From: Bifidobacterium breve
GTDB lineage: Bacteria; Actinomycetota; Actinomycetes; Nanopelagicales; Nanopelagicaceae
Direction of reading: 5' to 3'
Assembly: GCA_945885625.1 (NCBI GenBank)
Contig: CAMCYS010000001.1
Span: forward strand, 310,001 to 374,000
DNA length: 64,000 nt
Shown: positions 1 to 7,819 of the stretch, piece after piece
Numbering within the stretch: the stretch's first letter is position 1
How the letters are laid out: each line of letters opens with the position of its first letter
Position numbers and translations under genes: made by a program
Notes under the pieces: model-generated
What the model saw: only the letters and a program-made list of their open reading frames with translations
Told to the model about the DNA's origin: nothing
Database searches by the model: none

Positions 1-555
1 GCCGAAGAGGCGCGGGCATTGGCACTTTTCTTATTTGGGTTACCTGGTTCTTCTTATATTTATAACGGTCAAGAACTTGGCTTACCTGATGCCGAGTTAG
101 CCGATAGTGATCGTCAAGATCCTTCATTCATTCGGACTAATGGTGAGACTAAAGGTCGTGATGGTGCTCGAGTACCAATGCCCTGGTCTGGGCAAGAAAC
201 TCCGTTTGGTTTCACATCTGGAAAACCTTGGCTACCACTTCCAGCTACGTGGCTGGATTTAACCGTTGAATCACAAATCAACGATGAGCAAGGGTCACTA
301 TTTCTTTACCGGAGCGCGCTAGCTCAGCGAGCCAAACTTTTCAGAGGTGCTCGTGATTTCACTTGGGATACCAGCAGAATTGAGGAAGGGATCCTGGGAT
401 TTTCTCGCGGCGGTATTCAGGTTTACCTAAACTCTGGTAACAAATCTGTAGCGCTGCCAGCCAGTGAATTAATTCTTGCGTCAAGTGGATCTCATCGCAT
501 TTTAAATAGTGAATTCGAACTCAAGCAAGGACGCGCCATCTGGTTCATGCAGTAA
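1..555 (+). CDS. Alpha-glucosidase (GH13), C-terminal fragment
   Basis: The reading frame is open from base 1 and stops at 553-555, so this is the last about 184 residues of a longer protein cut by the window edge. The segment LPGSSYIYNGQELGLPD and the motif GRDGARVPMPW are typical of the end of the catalytic barrel in GH13 oligo-1,6-glucosidase/alpha-glucosidase enzymes, followed by a beta-sheet C-terminal domain that ends in residues GRAIWFMQ. Such enzymes hydrolyse alpha-glucosidic bonds in maltose, isomaltose or sucrose-like sugars in the cytoplasm. The catalytic Asp/Glu residues lie upstream of the window. The exact substrate cannot be read from this part. Confidence 0.88.
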   Translation, partial: AEEARALALFLFGLPGSSYIYNGQELGLPDAELADSDRQDPSFIRTNGETKGRDGARVPMPWSGQETPFGFTSGKPWLPLPATWLDLTVESQINDEQGSLFLYRSALAQRAKLFRGARDFTWDTSRIEEGILGFSRGGIQVYLNSGNKSVALPASELILASSGSHRILNSEFELKQGRAIWFMQ

Positions 556-572
556 AACTTCCCAGCAATCTG

Positions 573-578
573 TAAGGT
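573..578 (+). promoter_or_regulatory. Predicted -10 element (TAAGGT) of terC, leaderless
   Basis: TAAGGT ends exactly 6 nt before the terC ATG at 585. No Shine-Dalgarno sequence lies between them. The spacing matches the TANNNT-N6/7-start pattern repeated at many genes in this window, so transcription probably starts at or next to the A of the ATG. Prediction from sequence only. Confidence 0.5.
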
Positions 579-584
579 TGCGCC

Positions 585-1499
585 ATGGAATCGACTACGA
601 CTTGGTTTGTAACAATTGGCATCCTTTCAGCAGTAATTGCCTTCGACTTAGTCATCGCAATTCTGCGCAGAAATAAGGAAACCAGCACTGCCGAGGCGGC
701 AATTTGGACAGTTATCTATGTATCTGCTGCGATTGCCTTTGGTTACTTCATGCCCAACTGGACCCCAAGTGAAACTGCGCAAAAGGAGTTTTTCGCAGGT
801 TGGCTGACTGAATATGCCCTTTCGGTTGATAATATCTTTGTATTTGTAATTATTTTAAGTCGCCTGCAGATCGATAAGACCAAGCAACAGTTGGTACTTC
901 TCTTAGGAATTATCATCGCGTTGGTTTTGCGTGGCATATTTATTGCGGCAGGAACTGCGATCATTACTCGATTCTCAAGTGCTTTTTTCCTATTCGGTGC
1001 CTTCTTGATCTACACTGCTTATCGATTATTAATCGAAAAAGAAGATGATGAAGTAACCCCGGATGACAGTAAAATTGTGAAAATGTTGCGGGCAAGAGGT
1101 GCCTCAACTTTTACGATTGCGTTGCTAACACTTGGAGTCACCGACTTGGTGTTCGCGCTTGACTCAATTCCGGCAATTTTCGGAATCACCAAAGACCCTT
1201 ACATCGTGGCGACTGCCAATATTTTTGCGCTAATGGGGCTACGTCAGCTTTATTTCCTATTACAAGGGCTGCTCAAGAGATTGGTATTTCTCTCAAAAGG
1301 ACTTTCTATTATCTTGGCATTTATTGGCGTCAAAATGTTCTTTGAGGCATTCCACGGCATTGGAATTCACGAGATTGCCGGAATTGAAGTGCCTCACGTA
1401 TCGATTGAATTTAGCCTTAGCGTCATCGTCGCAACGCTTTTGATTACCGCTGTAGCCAGCCTAACTGCTACTCGTAAAGATGGCTCAGAGATTATTTAA
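585..1499 (+). CDS. TerC family integral membrane protein
   Basis: A 304-residue membrane protein with about seven to nine hydrophobic segments. The signature EYALSVDNIFVF near residue 77 and DLVFALDSIPAIFGI near 187 are the paired acidic motifs of the TerC/Alx family, which contribute to metal (manganese) export or metal-dependent protein quality control; older names link it to tellurite resistance. Length is normal for the single-domain form. The ATG at 585 has a leaderless -10 just upstream. The 3' end overlaps the convergent hibernation factor gene by 15 bp. Substrate specificity cannot be decided from sequence. Confidence 0.92.
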   Translation: MESTTTWFVTIGILSAVIAFDLVIAILRRNKETSTAEAAIWTVIYVSAAIAFGYFMPNWTPSETAQKEFFAGWLTEYALSVDNIFVFVIILSRLQIDKTKQQLVLLLGIIIALVLRGIFIAAGTAIITRFSSAFFLFGAFLIYTAYRLLIEKEDDEVTPDDSKIVKMLRARGASTFTIALLTLGVTDLVFALDSIPAIFGITKDPYIVATANIFALMGLRQLYFLLQGLLKRLVFLSKGLSIILAFIGVKMFFEAFHGIGIHEIAGIEVPHVSIEFSLSVIVATLLITAVASLTATRKDGSEII

Positions 1500-1835
1500 A
1501 TCTATTGCTCGATCTCGCAAAGTGTCGCGGCCGTGCTCTTTCGCCCGTTCATGAACTTTGCGGATCTGAAGTTCAAAGCTGGCAATAGCCTTATCAAAGG
1601 CTGCTACGCCATTAAATTCCGCAGCTTCGGCACGTAATAGCGGGCCAGCGCCACGAGAAGTTATAACTACTTTGTGATCGTGTTTGCCTTGGCGCGGGTT
1701 CTTCTCTTCAATGACTTCGACTTCTACCCGATCCATTTTCACGTTAAATCTGGTCAAGGCTTTAAGTTTCTCGTTAACGATTCCTTTGAAATCTTCGGCA
1801 ACCTGGGCATTTCTCAACTGAATGATAATTTCCAT
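1485..1835 (-). CDS. hpf: Ribosome hibernation promoting factor, short form (HPF/RaiA family)
   Basis: A 116-residue protein starting MEIIIQLRNAQV, with the beta-alpha-beta-beta-beta-alpha pattern of the S30AE domain and the basic C-terminal helix (HERAKEHGRDTLRDRA). The family binds the small ribosomal subunit in slow growth and blocks mRNA/tRNA sites. Only the S30AE domain is present; the C-terminal dimerisation domain of long HPF, the usual actinobacterial form, is missing. It may be the last gene of an operon with the two small membrane genes at 1874-2404. In mycobacteria the HPF gene sits between secA and comF; that gap (15926-16020) is empty here. Confidence 0.85.
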   Translation of the reverse strand: MEIIIQLRNAQVAEDFKGIVNEKLKALTRFNVKMDRVEVEVIEEKNPRQGKHDHKVVITSRGAGPLLRAEAAEFNGVAAFDKAIASFELQIRKVHERAKEHGRDTLRDRAIDLNNL

Positions 1836-1873
1836 GTCTCTACTGTGGCACTAAGTCGTGCGCAATGGAAGTG

Positions 1874-2254
1874 CTAAAGCGGCAAGAGATATGTGGTGAG
1901 AGTTAATCCTAGGGCTAGAAAAACTGACTGCGCCAGAATTGTTAGCGCAGTTTTACGATCTGCTTTCTTAGCCGCTGGATCTGAGACTCGAGAGATCTGC
2001 CCTAGCTTGCCAAAGTTAAACGTTCCCATAAATCCATAAGCTAAGCAAAATTTCTTACGTGATTGAATAAATCCAATGGCAAAAACCATTAGTGGAAAGA
2101 AGAGTGTTAAGCGAGCACTTCGCGTTGCATCAGAGTTAATTAGCCCAACTAGCGAGGTGACTGAAATTACTGCGCCCGCTAGGGCGACAACTTGGCGGCG
2201 GCGGATTTCGCCAGTGCCAATGTTGCAACTACCAGCCACATATTCTTGGCTCAA
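1874..2254 (-). CDS. Uncharacterised membrane protein, CNIGxxEIRRR family
   Basis: A 126-residue protein from a TTG start. The N-terminus CNIGTGEIRRRQ is followed by three or four hydrophobic segments (residues about 22-40, 47-64, 100-125). I recall similar small membrane proteins with a CNIGPAEI-type opening in other actinobacteria but know no function. The TTG directly follows the stop of the 49-residue gene at 2255-2404 (no gap), which supports both the start choice and translational coupling. The hpf gene follows 38 bp later. Confidence 0.6.
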   Translation of the reverse strand: MSQEYVAGSCNIGTGEIRRRQVVALAGAVISVTSLVGLINSDATRSARLTLFFPLMVFAIGFIQSRKKFCLAYGFMGTFNFGKLGQISRVSDPAAKKADRKTALTILAQSVFLALGLTLTTYLLPL

Positions 2255-2404
2255 TTAAGCTTCTTCTAATTCTTCTTCGTCGATCCAAGCATCCACTTGC
2301 GTCTCATCCTGCTTATCTACCCAAGAGAGAAATGAGCCGATCGCGCGAAAAGCCAATAGAGCTACGCCAATAACACCGACGAATCGCTTAATTGCTTTAA
2401 ACAT
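2255..2404 (-). CDS. Small membrane protein, 49 residues, unknown function
   Basis: A short gene reading MFKAIKRFVGVIGVALLAFR at its start: a basic N-terminus, one hydrophobic segment (about residues 8-27), then a strongly acidic tail ending WIDEEELEEA. It begins with ATG preceded at 6 nt by TATTTT (2411-2416), matching the leaderless pattern, and its TAA abuts the TTG of the downstream membrane gene with no spacing. These signals support a real coding gene although it is short. The charge pattern suggests a single-pass inner-membrane protein with a cytoplasmic acidic tail. No family recognised. Confidence 0.6.
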   Translation of the reverse strand: MFKAIKRFVGVIGVALLAFRAIGSFLSWVDKQDETQVDAWIDEEELEEA

Positions 2405-2410
2405 AAGTTA

Positions 2411-2416
2411 AAAATA
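2411..2416 (-). promoter_or_regulatory. Predicted -10 element (TATTTT) of the 2404-1485 operon
   Basis: On the minus strand TATTTT is followed by 6 nt (TAACTT) and the ATG of the 49-residue gene. This is the same leaderless arrangement seen elsewhere in the window. A GGAG lies further upstream, too far to act as a normal ribosome binding site. Confidence 0.45.
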
Positions 2417-2426
2417 CTCCAATTCT

Positions 2427-3494
2427 TCAAATTTTGTCTAATGAAGCAGTGATGTCATCCCACAAATCATCAACATCTTCACAGCCGACCGAGAATCGAA
2501 TCAAGGATTCGGAGATCTTCTGGCTTTCAGTTGCCCAGCGGCGGCGGCGTTCCCATATAGATTCAATACCGCCGAGGCTAGTTGTGTTGGTAATAACCCT
2601 TGAACTCTGCGTAACTAGATCAGTGCCGGCAGCATCGCAGCTCAATTCAAAGGAAATCATGCCACCGAAACCGGGGTAGCGAACTTTGCTTACCTTGGCA
2701 TGGCCAGCCAAGCGTTTAGCGAGTTCTTTCGCATTAGCTTCAGCCGCTCTGAACCGAAGCGGGAAAGTGCGGATTCCGCGCAGCGCTAACCAAACTTCAA
2801 ATGGGCCAGGAATCGCACCACTTAGTTTTCGGACATCACCTAAGCGCTTATAAAGAGCCGGATCGTTGGTAGAAACTGACCCTAAAATTATGTCGCTATG
2901 GCCACCAAAATATTTAGTTACGGAGTGCATAACGAAATCTGCCCCAAAATCTAGTGGTTTCTGAGTTAATGGTGTGGCCAGAGTGTTATCGACTGCAGTG
3001 CCAACACCTAATTTCTTAGCGCCAGCAATAATTGTTTTTAAATCAACGTTTTCTAAAGCTGGATTAGTTGGTGACTCTAGCCAAAGTAGGGCTGCTCCTT
3101 TTGCGGCTTCGAGCACCGCGGCGGTATTTGTAGCTTCAACAAAACGAACTTCAAGGCGACCACTTTCGTGATAACCCTTTAACAGCGCAGCAATGCCTTG
3201 ATAACCTTCATCGGAAAGAACTACGGGTGCGCCGATTGGGAGTAAATTAAAAATCGCATTTGCGGCAGCTTGACCTGATGCAAAAACTAAAGTCTGACCA
3301 CCTTCAAGTGCGCTGATCGCAGTTTCTAACGAGGTCCAAGTTTCATTTCCGTAACGACCATAGCCAATTGGGCCGCCGGCATGAAAAGTTGAGTTAAGCG
3401 CAATGGGGGTGTTTAGTTCACCATCTGGTTCAGGAACAGGTCGACCAGCGCTAATCGCAAGTGTTTCGGGCTTTAACTTCTTATCGGAACTCAT
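2427..3494 (-). CDS. Cystathionine gamma-synthase/lyase-type PLP enzyme
   Basis: A 355-residue member of the Cys/Met metabolism PLP-dependent family. The Schiff-base lysine is Lys194 in the motif SVTKYFGGHSD; VDNTLATP near 168-175 and SPTNPALE near 141-148 bind the cofactor and substrate. Family members make cystathionine from an activated homoserine and cysteine, or cleave cystathionine or methionine to cysteine, homocysteine or methanethiol; synthase and lyase cannot be separated from sequence alone. It is slightly shorter than the usual 380 residues. It has its own leaderless promoter (TAGGCT at 3502-3507), although it follows the lacI-oxidoreductase pair by only 21 bp. Confidence 0.85.
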   Translation of the reverse strand: MSSDKKLKPETLAISAGRPVPEPDGELNTPIALNSTFHAGGPIGYGRYGNETWTSLETAISALEGGQTLVFASGQAAANAIFNLLPIGAPVVLSDEGYQGIAALLKGYHESGRLEVRFVEATNTAAVLEAAKGAALLWLESPTNPALENVDLKTIIAGAKKLGVGTAVDNTLATPLTQKPLDFGADFVMHSVTKYFGGHSDIILGSVSTNDPALYKRLGDVRKLSGAIPGPFEVWLALRGIRTFPLRFRAAEANAKELAKRLAGHAKVSKVRYPGFGGMISFELSCDAAGTDLVTQSSRVITNTTSLGGIESIWERRRRWATESQKISESLIRFSVGCEDVDDLWDDITASLDKI

Positions 3495-3501
3495 AGATTA
3501 A

Positions 3502-3507
3502 AGCCTA
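3502..3507 (-). promoter_or_regulatory. Predicted -10 element (TAGGCT) of the transsulfuration gene
   Basis: TAGGCT on the minus strand lies 7 nt before the ATG at 3494, with no Shine-Dalgarno sequence between. It fits the leaderless pattern of this window. Confidence 0.45.
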
Positions 3508-3515
3508 TTACTTTT

Positions 3516-5042
3516 TTACTTACCAAGAACTGCCATTGCCGCATTATGGCCAGGGATTCCGCTTACTCCCCCACCTCGTTGCGCACCTGCCCCACAAATA
3601 AAGATTCGAGGATCATCAGTTTCCACGCCCCAGCGTCGGGTATCACCTTCCTCACAGAATGGGAAAGTTAGATCTCTATGGAAGATATTTCCACGGGGCA
3701 ACGAGATTGCCTCCTCTAGATCCAATGGGCTCTTAGCTTCAATACAAGGTGATCCATCACTGTTGCGGGCAATGACTTCAGAGATCGGGTCGACTAAATA
3801 CTTATCTAATTCCGCGATGAAACCGGCCAGCGCTGTGGATTTGACTACTTCATTATCAACGTCGAAAAGTTCAGCCGGTGTATGTAGCCCAAAGAGGGTA
3901 AGAGTTTGGTATCCAGCGGCTTGTAGTTCAGAGCTTAATATTGATGGATCAGACAGAGTGTGGCAATACATTTCAGATGGAAAACAAGCGGGCAACTTGC
4001 CTGCCTTGCTCTCTTGATATGAAGTTTCGAGCTGAGAAAACTTCTCGCTGATATGAAAGGTTCCGGCAAATGCTAACTCAGGTGCAATGCCACTTTTTAG
4101 CCTAGGCATTTTCTTTAGTAACATATTAATTTTAAATTGTGCTCCCGACAAACTTGCTGGCTTTGGTTTATTGCGAAGCTTAGCCAGAACTTGTGGGGCG
4201 GCATTCGAAAGTAAGTGGCTAGCCACAAATTCATCGCCACTTTCAATGGTTGCGGTAACTGAATCTACGTTACTTGAAATAGCAGTGACTTTGCTATTAG
4301 TGCGAATTTCTACACCGGCTGCACGTGCAACTCGTTCTAGTTCTGTAACCAGCGCCCCCATGCCACCTTTAGGAACTTTCCACTCGCCAGTGCCGTTTCC
4401 AATTAAGTGATAGAGAAAACAAATATTGGCTAACAGGTCATCGGCTGAAACGTGAGTGCCAATTAGGGCATCAGTTAGAACAACGCCTTTAACCAGATCG
4501 CTTTTAAATCGAGCGTTAATGACTTCACCAATTGGCTGCTCAATTAAATAGTTCCAAATTTCGGGTAGCTCAATTGCCGCTTTTAGTTCGCTGCGGCTCT
4601 GCAATGGTTGCAACATGTACGGCGCAATGCGCTCGGCAAACAGTGCAACTTCGCCGTAGAACTGCTGCCATGCTAGGGCATCTGCCTCGCCATCTGGGAT
4701 AGCTGCGAATGAGTCGGCTGTTGCTTGGTCCCATTGGCGCGAGATGTAGAGCCCCGCCCCGGTTAAATCAGGGGTATAGGACGAAACTGTGCGAGGTAGA
4801 GTTTCGAAATTAAGTCCTAGGTCACTAACGATTTGGTCGGGCAATAGCGCCACTAAATACGAATAGCGCGACAGGCGAGCATCAAATTCAGGAAAAGCCC
4901 TGACGCTAGCGGTCGCACCACCAATTTCCTCATTGGCTTCAAGAATTACCACTGATTTACCGGCTTTTGCTAAGTAAGTTGCAGCTACCAAACCATTATG
5001 GCCGCCACCAACAATCACTACATCTTTAGAAACTGTAGCCAA
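3516..5042 (-). CDS. FAD-dependent oxidoreductase, phytoene desaturase/PYROXD2-like
   Basis: A 508-residue flavoprotein. The N-terminal dinucleotide-binding fold is clear: VVIVGGGHNGLVAATYLAKAG at residues 8-28 with an acidic residue (ILEAN) ending the second strand. The C-terminal part RIFICGAGAQRGGGVSGIPGHNA (about 477-500) is the conserved FAD-contacting motif of the phytoene-desaturase-like NAD(P)/FAD oxidoreductases, especially the PYROXD2 branch. Substrate unknown; no carotenoid genes lie nearby. It starts 2 bp after the LacI-type regulator stop, so the two genes very probably form one transcript and the regulator may control it. Confidence 0.82.
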   Translation of the reverse strand: MATVSKDVVIVGGGHNGLVAATYLAKAGKSVVILEANEEIGGATASVRAFPEFDARLSRYSYLVALLPDQIVSDLGLNFETLPRTVSSYTPDLTGAGLYISRQWDQATADSFAAIPDGEADALAWQQFYGEVALFAERIAPYMLQPLQSRSELKAAIELPEIWNYLIEQPIGEVINARFKSDLVKGVVLTDALIGTHVSADDLLANICFLYHLIGNGTGEWKVPKGGMGALVTELERVARAAGVEIRTNSKVTAISSNVDSVTATIESGDEFVASHLLSNAAPQVLAKLRNKPKPASLSGAQFKINMLLKKMPRLKSGIAPELAFAGTFHISEKFSQLETSYQESKAGKLPACFPSEMYCHTLSDPSILSSELQAAGYQTLTLFGLHTPAELFDVDNEVVKSTALAGFIAELDKYLVDPISEVIARNSDGSPCIEAKSPLDLEEAISLPRGNIFHRDLTFPFCEEGDTRRWGVETDDPRIFICGAGAQRGGGVSGIPGHNAAMAVLGK

Positions 5043-5044
5043 AA

Positions 5045-6049
5045 CTATTCCTCGAGTCGTTTTGTGGAATTACGAACTATCAGGGTAGTAGGTAGAACTA
5101 ATGATGGCACTTCGGCGCTTGGTTTACGCAGACGCTCCATGATTGACCAGGCAGCCATCTCGCCCATTAACTGCACTGGTTGTTCGATCGTAGTTAAATC
5201 AGAGTATTCCGCCATCTCATGACCATCGAAACCGATTATTGAAATGTCATCTGGAACGCTTAAACCATGACGCCTTGCTGCTTGCATGGCACCAAATGCC
5301 ATTTCATCGGATTCACAGAAAATTGCAGTAGGTCGATTTGGTCTTGCCAGCAAATCATCCATGGCGCGTGAAGCAGTATTCATCGTGAAATCACCATGAA
5401 CTTCGCGCGACGGAATCCATTCCAATCCGTTTTCAGCCAGTACCTGCAAGAAGCCACGACGACGATCTTGTGGGACAGAGAAATTAAATGGGTCATCCGG
5501 GCGGCCAGACATTAAACCAATTTGCTTATGACCTTGATTTACTAAATGTTGAGTAGCGGTTCTGGCTCCAGCCACATCGTCAATTTTAATACTGGCGCAA
5601 TCTTTATGTGCCATTCCAACAAGTGCGATTGGAATTCCTAAACTCAACATTGAAGCGAACTCTTCTTCGGTCGGCGGCAAGCTGATGACGATAAGCGCAT
5701 CAACGCGACCCTTAAGCAATTGATGTTGGAATAACCTTTCGCGCCCTTTCATCTGGCTAAAGTTATAAAGCAGCAGATCTAAGCCAGCCTCGCGTAGCGC
5801 TTGTTCGGCACCATTGATTACTTGGGCGAAATACCAACGCGAAATATATGGCGCAACTACTCCGACGCTGTTGGTGCGACCAGGCCGAATCCGATCGCCA
5901 TCGCCAGTTAAGGAGTAATTCAATTTCGCAGCTGCGGCCTCAATTTTGGCTCGAGTTTGCGGATTTACATGTTCAAGGCCGCGAAGTGCGCGCGAGACTG
6001 TGGCAGTTGAAACTCCTGCTTCTGCTGCAACTTCCTTGATGCCAGCCAT
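5045..6049 (-). CDS. LacI family transcriptional regulator
   Basis: About 334 residues. The N-terminus MAGIKEVAAEAGVSTATVSRAL is a textbook LacI helix-turn-helix followed by the hinge helix (VNPQTRAKIEAAAAKLNY), then a periplasmic-binding-protein-like effector domain with the usual motifs (SIIGFDGHEMAEY). I chose the ATG at 6049 because AAAGGA lies 9 nt upstream; a TTG at 6070 would add seven residues. Two operator-like repeats lie immediately upstream (6062-6101), so autoregulation is likely. The effector is unknown. It is co-transcribed with the FAD oxidoreductase. Confidence 0.92.
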   Translation of the reverse strand: MAGIKEVAAEAGVSTATVSRALRGLEHVNPQTRAKIEAAAAKLNYSLTGDGDRIRPGRTNSVGVVAPYISRWYFAQVINGAEQALREAGLDLLLYNFSQMKGRERLFQHQLLKGRVDALIVISLPPTEEEFASMLSLGIPIALVGMAHKDCASIKIDDVAGARTATQHLVNQGHKQIGLMSGRPDDPFNFSVPQDRRRGFLQVLAENGLEWIPSREVHGDFTMNTASRAMDDLLARPNRPTAIFCESDEMAFGAMQAARRHGLSVPDDISIIGFDGHEMAEYSDLTTIEQPVQLMGEMAAWSIMERLRKPSAEVPSLVLPTTLIVRNSTKRLEE

Positions 6050-6061
6050 GTTCTCTAATCC

Positions 6062-6101
6062 TTTCTGCAACTAACTGTAAATTTCTGCAACAATTGTAAA
6101 A
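6062..6101. promoter_or_regulatory. Tandem operator-like repeats upstream of the lacI-type gene
   Basis: TTTCTGCAAC occurs at 6062-6071 and again at 6082-6091, exactly 20 bp apart, each followed by a similar GTAAA-ending half (CTAACTGTAAA and AATTGTAAA). The second copy contains TGCAA-CAA-TTGTA, an inverted repeat with one mismatch, similar in style to LacI-family operators. Two helical turns of spacing would put both sites on one face of the DNA. It sits between the divergent lacI-type and DUF4389 genes. Confidence 0.5.
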
Positions 6102-6149
6102 AGTATGCCTTTAGAGTCAAAAAAGCAATAGATTTCTGGGAATTAGGGC

Positions 6150-6155
6150 TATTTT
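6150..6155 (+). promoter_or_regulatory. Predicted -10 element (TATTTT) of the DUF4389 gene
   Basis: TATTTT is followed by AGAGTT and the ATG at 6162 (6 nt), the leaderless spacing found through the window. Confidence 0.5.
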
Positions 6156-6161
6156 AGAGTT

Positions 6162-6761
6162 ATGAGCAATCAAATTCAGACGATTATCCAAGTTGAACTC
6201 GAAGATCGCAATCGCCTTACCGCATTCTTTCGATTGATCATTGTGTTGCCAGTTGCCATCTATTTCAGTGCATTTGCGATTGAATCGATCGCATCTGATA
6301 ACTGGAGCTACAGCTTGGGTGGCCTGATTATCGTACCGACTCTGTTAGCCCTAGTTTTTCGCGGCATTTACCCAAGTTATGCGCTGCCATTTAATCATGC
6401 CTTGATTTCACTAGAAACTCGCATTAACGCGTTTGTGCTTTTGCTTACCGATGACTATCCCTCGATCGAAGAGAATGACATTGTAAAGATTACTTTTCCT
6501 GAAGTTGGCAACGGTTCCCAACTAAGTCGAGTAAAGCCGCTCTTTAAGTGGCTCCTTGCGATTCCACTTTATCTGATGGGAATTATCTACCTAATTTATG
6601 GATTTTTCTTAACCGCCTTTGCTTGGTTCTCAATCTTATTTAGTGGGAAGTATCCAGTTTGGTGCGCCGACGCTATGGTTGGGATTTTAGCGTTTTTCAA
6701 TCGTGTTTACGGTTACGCATTTATTTTGGTAACTGACGAATACCCAAGTTTCTCTCTTTGA
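6162..6761 (+). CDS. DUF4389 domain membrane protein
   Basis: A 199-residue membrane protein with hydrophobic segments at about 22-42, 49-67, 126-148 and 152-185. The motif LLTDDYPSI in the middle and its repeat LVTDEYPSFSL at the extreme C-terminus, together with RLTAFFRLIIVLP at the N-terminus, are what I associate with DUF4389 proteins of actinobacteria. Function unknown. It is transcribed divergently from the lacI-type gene, followed 3 bp later by the DNA glycosylase gene, so the two may share a transcript. Confidence 0.78.
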   Translation: MSNQIQTIIQVELEDRNRLTAFFRLIIVLPVAIYFSAFAIESIASDNWSYSLGGLIIVPTLLALVFRGIYPSYALPFNHALISLETRINAFVLLLTDDYPSIEENDIVKITFPEVGNGSQLSRVKPLFKWLLAIPLYLMGIIYLIYGFFLTAFAWFSILFSGKYPVWCADAMVGILAFFNRVYGYAFILVTDEYPSFSL

Positions 6762-6764
6762 TCT

Positions 6765-7409
6765 ATGGCGGTCCACTCTGCGCAAAAGATGCGACGTATC
6801 GTCGCTGAAGTTGCTGAGATGGATCAAAATTTTGCACCACTAATCGCTCGTCGCCCTCTTTGTACAATTGGTCGAAGTACTCCAACAGAGACTCATTTTG
6901 AATCCTTGGTTAGCTCAGTTATCTCTCAACAGCTAGCCGTAAAGGCTGCGCAGACTATCCATGGCCGTTTGGTTGATCTCTGTAAAGGCACGATTAGCGC
7001 CAAAAAAATAATCAAACTCAATGACATGGCACTTCGAGAAATTGGTGTTTCTGGCGCTAAAGCTCGCACAATTAAAGGTCTAGCTGGGGCAGTTGCCGAT
7101 AAATCAATTCCCATAAATACCATCGATGAAATCCATGATGATCAAGAAATTTACAACAAATTAACTTCACTTTGGGGCATTGGGCGCTGGACGGTTGAGA
7201 TGTTTATGATTTTTCAACTGGGGCGCTTAAATGTTTGGCCCACCGGTGATTTAGCAGTGCGCCGGGGGTGGGACATAATCCACAAAAATAGAGAAGAAAC
7301 TCTGGCTAAGGCTTTAGATTTAAAGGGTGAGAAGTTGCATCCATACCGAAGTGTGGTTGCCTGGTATTGCTATCAAGCAGTTCATGAAAGCCGCGGGTTG
7401 GAGTACTAA
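6765..7409 (+). CDS. DNA-3-methyladenine glycosylase II (AlkA-like, HhH-GPD)
   Basis: A 214-residue base-excision repair enzyme that removes alkylated purines from DNA. Visible features are SSVISQQLAVKAA near 50-62, the helix-hairpin-helix LWGIGRWTVEMFMIF at 136-150 and the catalytic aspartate in WPTGDLAVRRG (Asp162). It lacks the N-terminal AlkA domain, as expected for the compact bacterial form. It starts 3 bp after the DUF4389 gene and probably depends on its promoter. Its TAA shares the CTAA tetranucleotide with the stop of the convergent msrB. Confidence 0.9.
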   Translation: MAVHSAQKMRRIVAEVAEMDQNFAPLIARRPLCTIGRSTPTETHFESLVSSVISQQLAVKAAQTIHGRLVDLCKGTISAKKIIKLNDMALREIGVSGAKARTIKGLAGAVADKSIPINTIDEIHDDQEIYNKLTSLWGIGRWTVEMFMIFQLGRLNVWPTGDLAVRRGWDIIHKNREETLAKALDLKGEKLHPYRSVVAWYCYQAVHESRGLEY

Positions 7410-7819
7410 ATATCTTCTAGGATCAGAGAAACCGAATTGATGCACCAACGTTGATCAGTTGGCACGTCATAGCCTTCGCCTTCGAAAACATGACCTAAAT
7501 GCGAGCCGCAAGCAGCGCAACGCACTTCGGTTCGAACTCGTGGTGCTAGCGAGCGATCTTCGATTAGCTCAACTGCGTCATCGGCAGAGGGCGCGTAAAA
7601 AGAGGGCCAGCCACAACCTGAATGAAACTTAGTTTCGCTTCGGAATAATTCAGCGGCACAAGCTTTACATTTGTAAACGCCAACTTTGTCAGAGTCGGTG
7701 TATTCGCCAGTAAATGGTCGCTCTGTTGCGGCGTTTCGCAGAACATCATATGAAAGTGGATCGAGCTTTGCCTTTAGTTCTGCTTCATTGATTTTAACTG
7801 GATAATTGTTTTCATTCAT
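7406..7819 (-). CDS. msrB: Peptide-methionine (R)-S-oxide reductase MsrB
   Basis: A 137-residue enzyme reducing R-methionine sulfoxide in proteins and free form. Zinc-binding CxxC pairs are at 51/54 and 101/104, the substrate loop is HSGCGWPSFYAP (66-77), and the catalytic cysteine is Cys126 in QRWCINSVSL. Full length for the family. It follows msrA with a 1-nt overlap (msrA ends at 7819), so both stereoisomer reductases are made from one transcript. Its stop shares CTAA at 7406-7409 with the alkA-like gene. Confidence 0.95.
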   Translation of the reverse strand: MNENNYPVKINEAELKAKLDPLSYDVLRNAATERPFTGEYTDSDKVGVYKCKACAAELFRSETKFHSGCGWPSFYAPSADDAVELIEDRSLAPRVRTEVRCAACGSHLGHVFEGEGYDVPTDQRWCINSVSLILEDI

